This document shows, one piece after another, positions 1 to 9,690 of a DNA stretch of 64,000 bases (positions are counted from its first letter, which is position 1; each line of letters starts with the position of its first letter). The notes beneath the pieces are model-generated. The model was not told the DNA's origin, searched no databases, and saw only the letters and a list, made by a program, of their open reading frames with translations. The translations under genes were made by a program, and so were the position numbers. The stretch is from Chaenocephalus aceratus (Eukaryota > Chordata > Actinopteri > Perciformes > Channichthyidae), in assembly GCA_023974075.1 (NCBI GenBank), contig CM043787.1:35852218-35916217 (forward strand), in the 5' to 3' direction.

Positions 1-110
1 AACTGGAAGCCAGTGCAATGAAGCCAGAATTGGGGTGATATGGTCGCGCTTTTTATGGCCAGTGAGGAGACGTGCAGCTGCATTCTGAACTCTTTCTTAA
101 TGTAATGATG
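1..110 (-). mobile_element. LINE reverse-transcriptase C-terminal fragment
   Basis: Read on the minus strand, bases 93-1 encode a peptide with the motif AARLLTGHKKRDHITPILA followed by SLHWLPV. This is the conserved end of the non-LTR retrotransposon ORF2 (jockey superfamily: L2/CR1/Rex types, ITPxLxxLHWLPV). Only the last part of the protein lies in the window, running off the left edge. It is presumably a 5'-truncated insertion in an slc38a7 intron. The clade cannot be set from so short a piece. Confidence 0.75.
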
Positions 111-296
111 TTCTTACAGTCGCATGCACTTTGTCCTACTTTTAGCTGACCTCTGTGTTTAAAAAAAGAAAGATAATTGTGGAGTAGTAGTAGTGTAAAT
201 CTGTGCCATCATTGATAAGGGCAAAGAGCATCAAGGATGACACTACTCAGCTTTTTCCTCTCATAAAAGGTGACCCTGTCTCAGACTTCCTTGCAC
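111..296. other. intronic sequence, nothing recognised
   Basis: AT-rich non-coding sequence between the LINE scrap and the left arm of the 3.1-kb inverted-repeat element. It may include degraded outer parts of that element; a weak match around AAAGGTGACC near 267 has a poor partner near 3480. No exon is seen. The missing 5' exons of slc38a7 are expected to the left of the window. Confidence 0.5.
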
Positions 297-450
297 TAAT
301 AGTGGAGCAGATAACAAGGTAAATCGTTCAAATGATGATACAAGCATGAAACTTGGCAGGAATATTTATTTTATGTCACTTTATGAGAAAAAAGTGCTAG
401 CCACTTGAAATTCCAAGATGGCGGCCATTTTCCAAGATGGCCGCCAGATG
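297..450 (+). repeat. left inverted arm of the 3.1-kb element
   Basis: This is the partner of 3255-3424 in inverted orientation. The alignment is imperfect, with an internal length difference near 360-385 against 3320-3345, so the arms have drifted. The inner end carries CCAAGATGGCGGCCATTTT followed by a second CCAAGATGGCCGCC. Confidence 0.8.
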
Positions 451-550
451 ACCACCCCATAGGTGACATTTCCTGATAACTTTGGATAGATCTGTCCAAT
501 TCAGTAGGTCATGGTGGCGATTTATATGTTTTCAACACTGGCGAAACCGA

Positions 551-2270
551 TTATGATATCAAAACACATGTATAATGTGGTATTAACCCCTTACCTGCCA
601 TATGTGGCAGACTTAGATCTGGCATGGATACCTCAGCTACAGAAGGAGGTGCAGGATTCTTCTTGTTGAAGAAGGCCGGTGGGATGTTCGTGAACGATTC
701 AGGAAGCTCAGGCACTTTCTTTGCCCTGCTGTCCACAACTTTGGGTGGGGCACGTACTTCTCCTTTGTTATCCGAACTTGGATGCTGGAACATTGAAATG
801 CTTGTACCATGGAAGGATGTACTAGCTGTGGTTGCTGTTGGATTGTGATCAATATTGTCCATAGCAGAGGTGGTGAAAATTCGCTTACGTAGAACCGGTG
901 GACACACAACTCCTTCTTCCACATACTGGTTTACAACAGATTCGCCTAACTGGGCAGATATTTCTAAGACCCTGTCATACGAAATGCTGATACCATTCTC
1001 ATGACGCTTGTCAATAAGTTGTCGTTTTCTCGTCTTGGCGAACACTATCATCCCAATGTATACAGCAAATGGTGTCTCACGGTGGATTGCTGATCCATCT
1101 CTGTACTTTGTGTAGCAGTTATACTGCAACAGTTGTGCAATAGCTAAGTCTGATTTTACTACACCATGTTTCAGATGTGACTTAATATCGACACCGTGTT
1201 CGATATTACACACAAACTGTAGAAGTGAGTGAGGAATGGATTCTTCACCAGCTCCTTCCTTGAACTGATTGTTTAATTTGGTCTTGTGATTAAGCATCTC
1301 TTTACGTATGATATCAGCAGCTTTAGCTAAGTGTATAGCTTCACCATATTTACTAGCATCAGCAAGAATTGAGCCTATGTCATTTTTGAATGCTATCAGG
1401 ACATCGCGTCCTTTCTGATGCGCTTCAAGCTCTGGAATACGCGAGAGTAACTGTTCCTTTAACCTTGTTGAGTTCACGTCCGGAGAGTCCACACCGAGTT
1501 GCTCTAATCTCTGCTTGTACAGTGTAGCTAAATCTGCCAGCCTGAATATAACTGGATCTGTTCCCTCGGTGTTAGCTCTGGTGTCAGTGATGTAGATGAT
1601 AAGTTCTGAAAAAGCAATGGGGTATAACTCTTTACCTGGCTTTTTGCAGCTCTGCTCTTGCATAATCAAATTATGATGGGCTCGTTCTCGATTGTATACA
1701 GCTACAAGGCAAGCAGGATGATATTTCAACTCCAGCGCAACAGCATCGCCGGCACTGAGCTTTGCGAGGAGCTTTCCATCATTTCCTGGCACACTCATTG
1801 AGTCTTTCATTCAATTGCATTGTCATTGCTTGTCGTAAAGTTGATGTTTCGGCCTCTTCTTCACACAAAAAGCATACTGATGACGCTTTTGGTGGATCTG
1901 ATGTTCTTTGCCTCTTACTGCGGTTCTCTTCTCTGCACGTAGAAGTACTTGCAGTCGCTCTCTTCTGTGTCCTTTGTAGCTTTGTGTTATTGAACAACAA
2001 TCTACAGCTTTGGTGATATTTTGCTCTGTTTCGCATCAGTGTTTCTTTTATACCACCACCTTCATCTAGTCTGGCTGGGTTAAGTGGAATCGGCATATCA
2101 TTGATGGCATGAAACAATGGCACATTGTTTCCAATGTTGGTATAACCAGCATAGTCCTGTTCCCTTTGGAATGAACTTAGTGGTGACATTAACTTTTCCT
2201 CTGTATCATTCTGACAGAGGCAACATTTCGTCCAGTTTGTTTGTGGTTTTGATTTTGCTTGAGTATCCAT
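551..2270 (-). pseudogene. multicopy element gene with two Cys/His modules, frameshifted and truncated
   Basis: Two minus-strand reading frames, 2270-1779 and 1810-551, overlap by about 30 bases and together look like one protein broken by a frameshift near 1780-1810. The first part has a CCLC motif followed by YHQSC. After a basic spacer, a second CFLC motif is completed in the other frame by YHPAC, so the protein has two C-x2-C ... H-x3-C modules, probably zinc-binding. Downstream it contains VDNIDHNPTATT and FHGTSISMFQHPS. I recall these motifs from a large multicopy family in fish, corals and molluscs of unknown biochemical function. The family protein continues well beyond this point, whereas this copy stops at 551, so it is also C-terminally truncated. 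Probably non-functional. Confidence 0.7.
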
Positions 2271-3254
2271 AATTTTTGACTAAGAATGGCAAGGTCGAGG
2301 GTTCATCCTTTTACCACCTTGCGTTAGTGCAAATTGATGTATGGGATACAGCTAGGTTCATGCACTTGCCCTACACCTAGCCCGATCGTTCATCCAATGT
2401 CATTTAAATCCCGTGCGATCTGTACACCATCCGGATAACTACATGTAAAACCCCCGTTATCCTTGGCTCGGCTCTCCCGCGCTGGCACATCCTGTCGGTT
2501 CAGGTGCGGCTATCTAACATCTGAGGGGTTCATTAGATAGCATTTGGGATACTAAACCCACGGTTTAGCTGACATTGAACCCCATGCTGAGTTGCACAGC
2601 AGTGTATGCCACCAGTGTGCCCTGGTATTGCATGACATACACTCTCTTGTTCTGTGTTTAGTTGATATTGGCTGGTGTCCACCATCATCGCTGGTTACAC
2701 TGTGATGTCTGGGTCCTATATATCCTTGTGGCTGCATTTCGGTCGCAAGTGGTTTTATTTCGGAGTTTTCCATCTCCTAGATGAATTGCCTTTACCTGGC
2801 TAATGAGCTTAATCTGCCCAGAGCTGTCTGGTTTTCAGGCGCCAGAGACTCGCCTTTCGCACCACCACTATTTGTGGAAACACCCCCGCCACGAGAAGGC
2901 TAGGGTTGGAGCTTGACTGCCAGAGGCTTTGTTTCGCTTGCCATTTGGGGCATTTAGTAGGCAAAGAGAGCTCATCCTCTTTGCCACCCCGGCATTAGCA
3001 GTCCTTTGGAGGGGCAATTCTAACCTTCCCCGTCTATAACGAGAACCAATTTACTTGTATTCGAAGCCTGCACAATAGTTGTCATTTGACTTCTTTATTG
3101 TTACACAAGTCCTAAAATTGATTTATTGGTTCAAGAAATCGATCAATACACTCAGGAATCAGCTCTAGCAAGGTCAAAAACCTATAAATCGACACCAAGA
3201 TGAAATAAATCCGACATCTCTGGCGATTTCTATGGTTAAAAGTTTTTTTTTTCA
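2271..3254. other. non-coding part of the 3.1-kb element
   Basis: No convincing coding sequence is seen; the short open frames have no recognisable motif. The stretch is less AT-rich than its surroundings. It contains two hairpin-like segments, about 2288-2322 (imperfect) and 2960-2985 (9-bp perfect stem, GGCAAAGAG with CTCTTTGCC, 8-base loop), each next to TCATCC. It may be the promoter or 5' leader of the minus-strand gene. Confidence 0.45.
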
Positions 3255-3424
3255 TACCCTGCCGGCCATCTTGGAAAAAATGGCCGCCATGTTGAAAATC
3301 CACGTGGCTAGCACTTTTTTCTTGCAGAGTGATCCTAAAGGAACGTTCCTACCAAATGTCATGCTTGTATCACCATTTGAACGATTCTGCCAAAAAATCA
3401 CACTTATCTGCTCCACTATAAGAC
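3255..3424 (-). repeat. right inverted arm of the 3.1-kb element
   Basis: The reverse complement matches 297-450. The outer part reads TCTGCTCCACTAT at 3407-3419, the complement of ATAGTGGAGCAGA on the left, and the inner part carries the GGCCATCTTGG and TGGCCGCCATG blocks. Confidence 0.8.
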
Positions 3425-3810
3425 GCTGACAGTGAATAAATCCTACTTCTGCCTGTTTCTGAAAAAACCTGTGACCTTCCCCCTCTTTTTTCATGTATTA
3501 ATGGAGTGGTTGTGACTTTAATTATCCACTTGGCTAAATGTTTGCCACGTGCACTGCAGTTAACATTTAAGTCCACGAGGCACTCATTGCTCTAACAGTG
3601 CAGTGTCATTGTATGCAAACAATTCCGACATTTTCGAAAGACAATGTGGGTCAAGGAGTAGATAGAATGCAGTTGACTGAGCCTGCTCTGAATTCAGCTC
3701 ATCATTATCATTGTAATGAAAACAAACACTGAGAAAAATATATGTTTATATTGATAAATTACGTTACAATTATCACTAGACTGTCTTTACGTTCCTGGTT
3801 GTAGAGCTGT

Positions 3811-4160
3811 AATAATAATAAACTTTATTTGTATAGCACCTTTCATGCACAAGCAGCCCAACGTGCCTTACAGAAAACGTAACAAGAATATTAAAATACT
3901 ATTAAAATTAATACAGAACAAGATAAAACATCAACAGTGATAATATGTTAAAATAAACAATTAAAAAAATTAAATAAAAAATGTAAAATAAAAGCAAAAC
4001 AGAAAAAGTAGTGACAATTGAAAGTTAATCCAAATTAAAAGCCATATTAAAAAAGATAGGTTTTTAATTTGCTTTTAAACATTTCAAGGGAGTTTGCTGT
4101 TCTAAGATCCACTGTAAAGAAAGTCTCCGCTTCTGTAACTTGTTTTGCTGTCTTCATGAG
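3811..4160 (-). mobile_element. LINE 3' end (L2-like tail)
   Basis: The plus strand shows an AATAATAATAA run followed by ACTTTATTTGTATAGCACC, the reverse complement of a common fish L2-type 3' end with trinucleotide tail. On the minus strand a frame ends in DLRTANSLEMFKSKLKTYLF, which is the usual C-terminus of these LINE ORF2 proteins (dAFKxxLKTxLF). The insertion is heavily 5' truncated. It lies in the intron just upstream of the first slc38a7 exon in this window. Confidence 0.7.
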
Positions 4161-4384
4161 GCCCTGTTTGAATTTTTGAAATTGTAACGCCATCTCGCCA
4201 GCTTGTCCTAAATGCAGGGATCCCAGCATGCTTTGTGAAGCAATCAGTCGTCCCCCATACGCAATGAATGGGAGCAAATTGTGTTGCAACTCTGATTGCG
4301 TACAGTAGACCTGCTCTGTGATCCAGCATTTGCTTCCTGTTTCCGTCTTTCTCAAGTTTAACATACGTCCTGTTTCTGTTGCAG

Positions 4385-7211
4385 TGGTGGCTGCAGTGGT
4401 TCATGACAAAGATGGCTCAGTCAGCAGCGCCTGGTACACTGATCGTAAATTCACCATCTCTGTTACTGCAGTCCTCATTATTCTCCCTCTCTCCATCCCC
4501 AAAGAGATTGGCTTCCAGAAGTATGCCAGGTACAAAACGTTGTCTCTCTTGTTTTCTCACCAAGGATTAGAATGAGATAATGTTTTCTCACCTTTACCCT
4601 GCACGATAATCATGTCTGAGTTGTTGCTCTTCATCGTAGTGCGCTCAGTGTGATGGGGACCTGGTATGTGACCATCGTGGTCATCATCAAGTACATCTGG
4701 CCGGATAAAGCGGCGATCCCAGTCTACGTTCCCACCAGGTGAGCGCTACACACACTTCATCCCGCTGCGCTAATTCTATGCAGCTAACGGCTCTTTCAGA
4801 ACTTTTTACTAATCGTTTTACCATTGTCCAACAAGAAACATCTTCATCCTCGTCTTCATGCTTTGCTTGAGTTGCTAAATTGTTGTGTTTGTTACAGTTC
4901 TTCTTCCTGGACTGCAGTTTTCAATGCAATGCCCACCATATGCTTTGGCTTCCAGGTATACCTTAATTTGCTTTCATTTTAAATCTTAGAACTAAATGCC
5001 TGTCTTTCAAAGAGAGTCTGAAAATGTTGAATTATGTTGGTATCATCTTAATCATCCTGCTCTCTCTCTTCAGTGCCACGTCAGCTGTGTGCCGGTGTTC
5101 AACAGCATGAGCAAGAAGGCGATCAAACCGTGGGGAGTCGTGGTCACTTTTAGCATGATCATCTGCCTCTTCGTCTACACAGGAACAGGTACTGTCAACG
5201 TGTGCAATTATTACTCGAAAATGTATTGCAATGATGTTATTTGATTATATTATATAGTCAAAGTAAATTATTTATTACAATGAAATGCCTTTTTAAAAAA
5301 AAATCCTACTTTGAAACAGACGGATCATTTATTTGTTTTGTTGTGACATGGATTATAGAGTCTTAATGTATTTTAAAGTCGGTCAGTATGTCGGTATTTA
5401 ATAACCTCTTGTTGTGTTTGTTCAGGTGTCTGTGGCTTCCTGACGTTTGGCTCTAACGTCAATCAGGATGTGTTGATGTCGTATCCTTCAGACGATATTG
5501 CAGTGGCCATCGCAAGAGCTTTTATAGTCATCTGTGTCATCACCTCCTACCCCATTTTACACTTCTGTGGCAGGTAAGAACCAGCGAATCCAGAAATATC
5601 CAGCATACTGTCACTTTGGCTTAGATTGTGTTAGGATTGTAAAATGACAAGTTGTTATTCAAATGTGTAGCTTTTTTGTACTGTGTAAAATAACAAAGTA
5701 TGACATACTAAACATACGAATAGTAAAAGTACTCCTCACGCTGATTATACTTAATGCATTAGTTAGGCCTGCACATAACTTTCATGTTGCAATTGGAATT
5801 CAATTTAATATTTTGTATTTATCTGAATCCTGAAAGTAACTGACTGAAGCAAAGATTGTAATACTCTACATTTGCAGTGTGTGTAGTGAAAGTGGAAAGT
5901 TAATAGAAAAAATAAATAAAATAATAATAACTACAGCTTGATGTTACCCTAAACATGCCAGAGCGATCGGGATCGGCTGCATACAGTCAGATGGACAGAT
6001 TTCATAGAGAGGCTTGTCTTTGGATCAGTACCTGGTGTCAGATCATTACGCTGCAGTTAATGCATCGTTTCCTCACCGCTCTGTGATAATGTGTCCTCTC
6101 AGGGCCGTCATTGAGGGGCTTTGGCTGCGTTTCCAAGGTGAGCAGGTGGAGCTGTGTGTGCGTCGCGAGCAGAGGCGGAGGATCCTGCAGACGCTGGTGT
6201 GGTTCACCATCACCCTCACCCTCGCACTCTTCATCCCGGATATTGGTCGGGTGATCTCTCTGATCGGGGGATTGGCTGCCTGCTTCATCTTTGTCTTCCC
6301 AGGTAACACTTTAACTCTTCGTTTGCAAGGTTTCCAATCTGTGCGATATTTTAATGTCACACTAATGTATATTCATTTTTATCTTTTGCTCAACAGGTTT
6401 GTGTTTGATACAAGCCAAGCTGTCAGAGACAGACAGCCGAACTACAAGGTGAGAGGCTGATTCTTGTTGGATGTATTTCAGTTTTATTGGAACTAGATTT
6501 CATTTGACTGAAGCAACAAGGTCCCTGTATCTAACTTCAAAACGGGCCTCAGTATTGGGACTTTGGTTCTTTAACCAAACTTGCTCTGCTGCTATAATTT
6601 AATAATAATTGTTCTCACTGGGATTATTGAAGTGTAATTTTAAAGATGCAGTATCACACTTTTGCCATTAGTCCAGAAAATATACCGTTTTTAAAACAAC
6701 TACTAGTTCAAACAGTTTAAAAACGGCAGTTAGAGGCAAAGCATTTGTAGAACCTACACATTGTTTAAAAGGAAGTCGTAGTGTAACGTCAGCATTTATT
6801 GACATAATATCTACTGTTTGATGTGCATAGATTTTTCCTTAAAATGAGAATACGTGTTGTCTTAAAAGAATAGTCTTAGCCATGCTAATAGCACGAATCC
6901 TCAGTATATTACGGTAGTGCATGAGATTCAGAAAATATGTTTTAATTAAGTCAGCAACTGCAAGCATGATTTTTGAATACATGACTTTTGCTCATGGCGG
7001 CATATTAGCTGTTTTATTTCAGTAAATTATCTGAGTACTTCCTTCTGAATGTAAGTGAAATTATTTCCCATGAGGACTTTTCTTAAATGTCGGTCTTTCT
7101 TGTTACAGCTGGCATGGAATGGTGGTCTTCGGCATTATAATGGTTACGATTGGAACCTTCATCTTCGGCCTCACCACGACAAACTCCATCTACCAGGACA
7201 TCATCAGCTAA
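4385..7211 (+). CDS. slc38a7: slc38a7 (SNAT7) amino-acid transporter, C-terminal eight exons
   Basis: Partial gene; the N-terminal exons lie left of the window. Coding exons: 4385-4529, 4640-4738, 4898-4955, 5074-5188, 5426-5573, 6103-6302, 6397-6448, 7109-7211 (TAA). All have GT-AG borders and phases join. Diagnostic strings are [86 protein letters not shown] and [18 protein letters not shown]; they match vertebrate SLC38A7, with the usual multiple hydrophobic transmembrane segments. The known family role is sodium-coupled amino-acid transport, with SNAT7 exporting glutamine and asparagine from lysosomes. No frameshift or stop is seen. The gene converges on ctsa. SLC38A8 is the nearest alternative but fits less well. 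Confidence 0.93.
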
Positions 7212-8855
7212 GAGGAGCAGTTTTATTGAGCCAGCTGTGTCAAAGACAGAGGGGCCTCAGTCCTGTGCTTCTATTTCTGAACTACGATGGAGAAGCATCT
7301 CATGACACTCATTTACAAAAGATTCCTCCGGCATTTCACATCTCTGCTCCACACTGAGTAAAAGCCCCACAGATCTTTACTCAAGTAGCACTCGGAGACA
7401 TCCTGCAATGCCAAATGACTTCAGACACTTTTATTTGATGTACAGTTTAAAGTGCATGTTTTAATGATGGTTGGAAACCGTTTGTGGCGGTTTAGTGGCT
7501 CCCTGTATACAAGAGCTGAGGGACTTTATATAAGGGGTCTTAAAATCAAATTGATTTTAATAATGAAATTGTACCAATTTATGTATTTAACTTGCATGTT
7601 TCTTATCAAAAATATTGACATGTTGTGGTTCTCAGATAAAATACAGTTCCACACTTTATAGTGCTGCTGCTATTTCCCACAAAATAATTTTGTTTCTTGC
7701 CCAATAAAAGTTTTGACTGGGTGCAGCCGAAAGTACACAAACATTAATGAGTAGTGTGAAAACTGCAGGCCAGCTCTTTTCAAATATTTGTGTAAACATT
7801 CAATACCTCTAAATGAGTTGAAAAATAATACATTTAGGAAAGCATGAGTTGTTTCTTATATTAGAATGACTAATGATTTTATAATTGGCTTTGAGGTGAA
7901 ACAATGCTTATAAAAGTGACATTTGTGAGTCAGCAGGTCTTAAACAGTCATGCGATGAAAACCAAACTGTATGCAAAAAAAAAATGATACTCAGAACTCG
8001 ATTTGTACACTATTTACAGAAAAAAAGTGACTCAGGCACACTGATAACTTTGAATCTGTTCATGCTGAAGACTAAGCTGTTTTTAACCTCAAACCAATGT
8101 GTGCACTTTCTTTTGACCAAATGTTCAAGACTTGACAATATAATATTCATTAAACAATTGAGAACAGTTATTTCAACTGCTGATCATTTTGGGTATGTTA
8201 ATGCTATAATACAAGTGAGATTTGCAAACTTTCAGTTTGTACTTTTTATGAAACCCAGCCATACCGTCTGTGGAAAAGGGACAGTTACATTAAGTGATAA
8301 TTTTGTTGTCAATGGTGGACTAACTACATTTACTATGTACACTAATGAAGGTAAGGAAACTAGTTAAAACAATGCCGCCTGCCACCAGTAGGAGAACTTG
8401 AATGTCTAGTTATTGCTGGGATTTTAATTGTTTTTATGATTTGGTGTTCAGTGTCAACATGTTTTTCCAATCATTTTGGTGCTGCAAACTAGTTTTTACT
8501 CTGTCAGGTGCATTTACGATTTCTGTTACTGATTTACTGTGTTAACATGGATGTCGTTTTTTCCCCCAAGTCATTTAGTTCAGAAATCAAGTCGAATGTT
8601 TTCTCATACAGAGAATTGATGCAAAGTTAATTGAATGTTTTAATGGGTATACTGATATACCTGTGATATCCCAATTAAAACAGTTAGGGTATGAATAAAG
8701 CTGACAATACACATCACTGGCAGTTCAAAACATTTAATAAAACAGACCAGTGAAGTCAGTTTAGATCAAACAATTGGAGCATTGTTTTTATTTCCAGAGG
8801 ATAAAGTACCCGCTTTACAATCAGTGCCACAGATGCATAGCTTAATTTGATCATG
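7212..8855 (+). other. slc38a7 3' UTR and downstream spacer
   Basis: AT-rich sequence with poly(A) signals at 7703 and 8694. A 127-codon open frame at 7984-8367 has no recognisable motif and lies in probable UTR, so I do not call it a gene. Confidence 0.5.
7703..7708 (+). terminator. slc38a7 polyadenylation signal
   Basis: AATAAA lies about 490 bases after the slc38a7 stop codon. A second AATAAA at 8694-8699 could end a longer 3' UTR. Confidence 0.6.
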
Positions 8856-9244
8856 TTAAGGTGGGGTAGGTCAGATTGAGAAACCGGCTCGAGATACACT
8901 TTGTTATATTCCATGGAATGCTCTTAACATCCCGATAGCAATGAATATCCGTTTTGACAACAACAAAAATCCATAAAGAAAATGTCATCTGTGGAAGCCG
9001 TGGTACTGTAAAAAGCACGACCAATCATTTTAGCCGGCCCGGCTAAAATAACTGGATGGCCTACCTGCCTGTCAGCCTTCCATCTGTGCACAAACTTATC
9101 TCGTTCCCTCATTGGTCATGTGCGCGTTCGTGTGTGTTGGAGGAGGGGCTCTGTAAGGAAGTGGCAGATTTTTTCCGGCTGTGTATTTTCAAATTCTAGG
9201 GCACTCGAGCTGGTTTCGCCAAAAATTACCTACCCCACCTTTAA
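8856..9244. mobile_element. TTAA-flanked MITE, copy 1
   Basis: The element starts TTAAGGTGGGGTAGGT and ends ACCTACCCCACCTTTAA: about 12-bp terminal inverted repeats flanked by TTAA, as in MITEs mobilised by piggyBac- or Kolobok-type transposases. The core holds a near-perfect palindrome at 9028-9048 (TTTTAGCCGG and CCGGCTAAAA around one C). An inverted, shorter copy sits at 33151-33403. It has no coding capacity. Confidence 0.8.
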
Positions 9245-9690
9245 GTGCAGTCATAAATATTTTGAAAAGGACTATTCCGTTTAGTCTTTTTTGCTCAATG
9301 TTCTGACTTTCGAGCAGCCCTATACCTTTTTATAGGTAGCCTACATGTAGTACCCCAACACCATGAAGAACAATAACTAAACTCATTGTTGGCTTGTTGC
9401 ATTTAAGACTAAATTGAATTTTGTCAACAGGCCGATGAGCAGCTGCAATACTTGCTGAAAACCAGACTTAAGGCACAAATTCCCGAGCCAGAAGTAAAGC
9501 CTACATTTTCATTTCAAGTCCAAACAAACATTGTCCCTCTTCAAATACTTACTGCAAGTCATCCACAAACAAATTAGATATGAATAATTGCCATTAAAGT
9601 AATTTTCCCTTTTAAAATCATCTTCCCTGAGAATAATGTGCCATCCGAAGTGATGAGTGCAGGTACACTACACATAGTCTCAATCAGGGC
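9245..9690 (-). other. ctsa 3' flank / 3' UTR
   Basis: Sequence downstream of the ctsa stop codon. No clear AATAAA on the minus strand was found between the stop and the MITE, so the transcript end is not placed. Nothing else is recognised. Confidence 0.4.

Larger units (their letters stand above)
297..3424. mobile_element. DNA element with long imperfect inverted arms
   Basis: Bases 297-450 and the reverse complement of 3255-3424 align over about 150 bp. Shared blocks include AGTGGAGCAGATAA, ATCGTTCAAATG, GATACAAGCATGA, AAAAAAGTGCTAGCCAC and a CAAGATGGC-type block with two copies per arm. Between the arms lie a broken minus-strand gene (551-2270) and about 1 kb of non-coding DNA. This layout suggests a DNA transposon or foldback element with its own gene. 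I could not identify a transposase catalytic domain, a target duplication or the exact outer ends. It lies upstream of the first slc38a7 exon in the window, probably inside an slc38a7 intron. Confidence 0.65.

Noticed and set aside
7984..8367. 127-codon plus-strand open frame after slc38a7
   Set aside because: AT-rich probable 3' UTR; composition and lack of motifs suggest chance.
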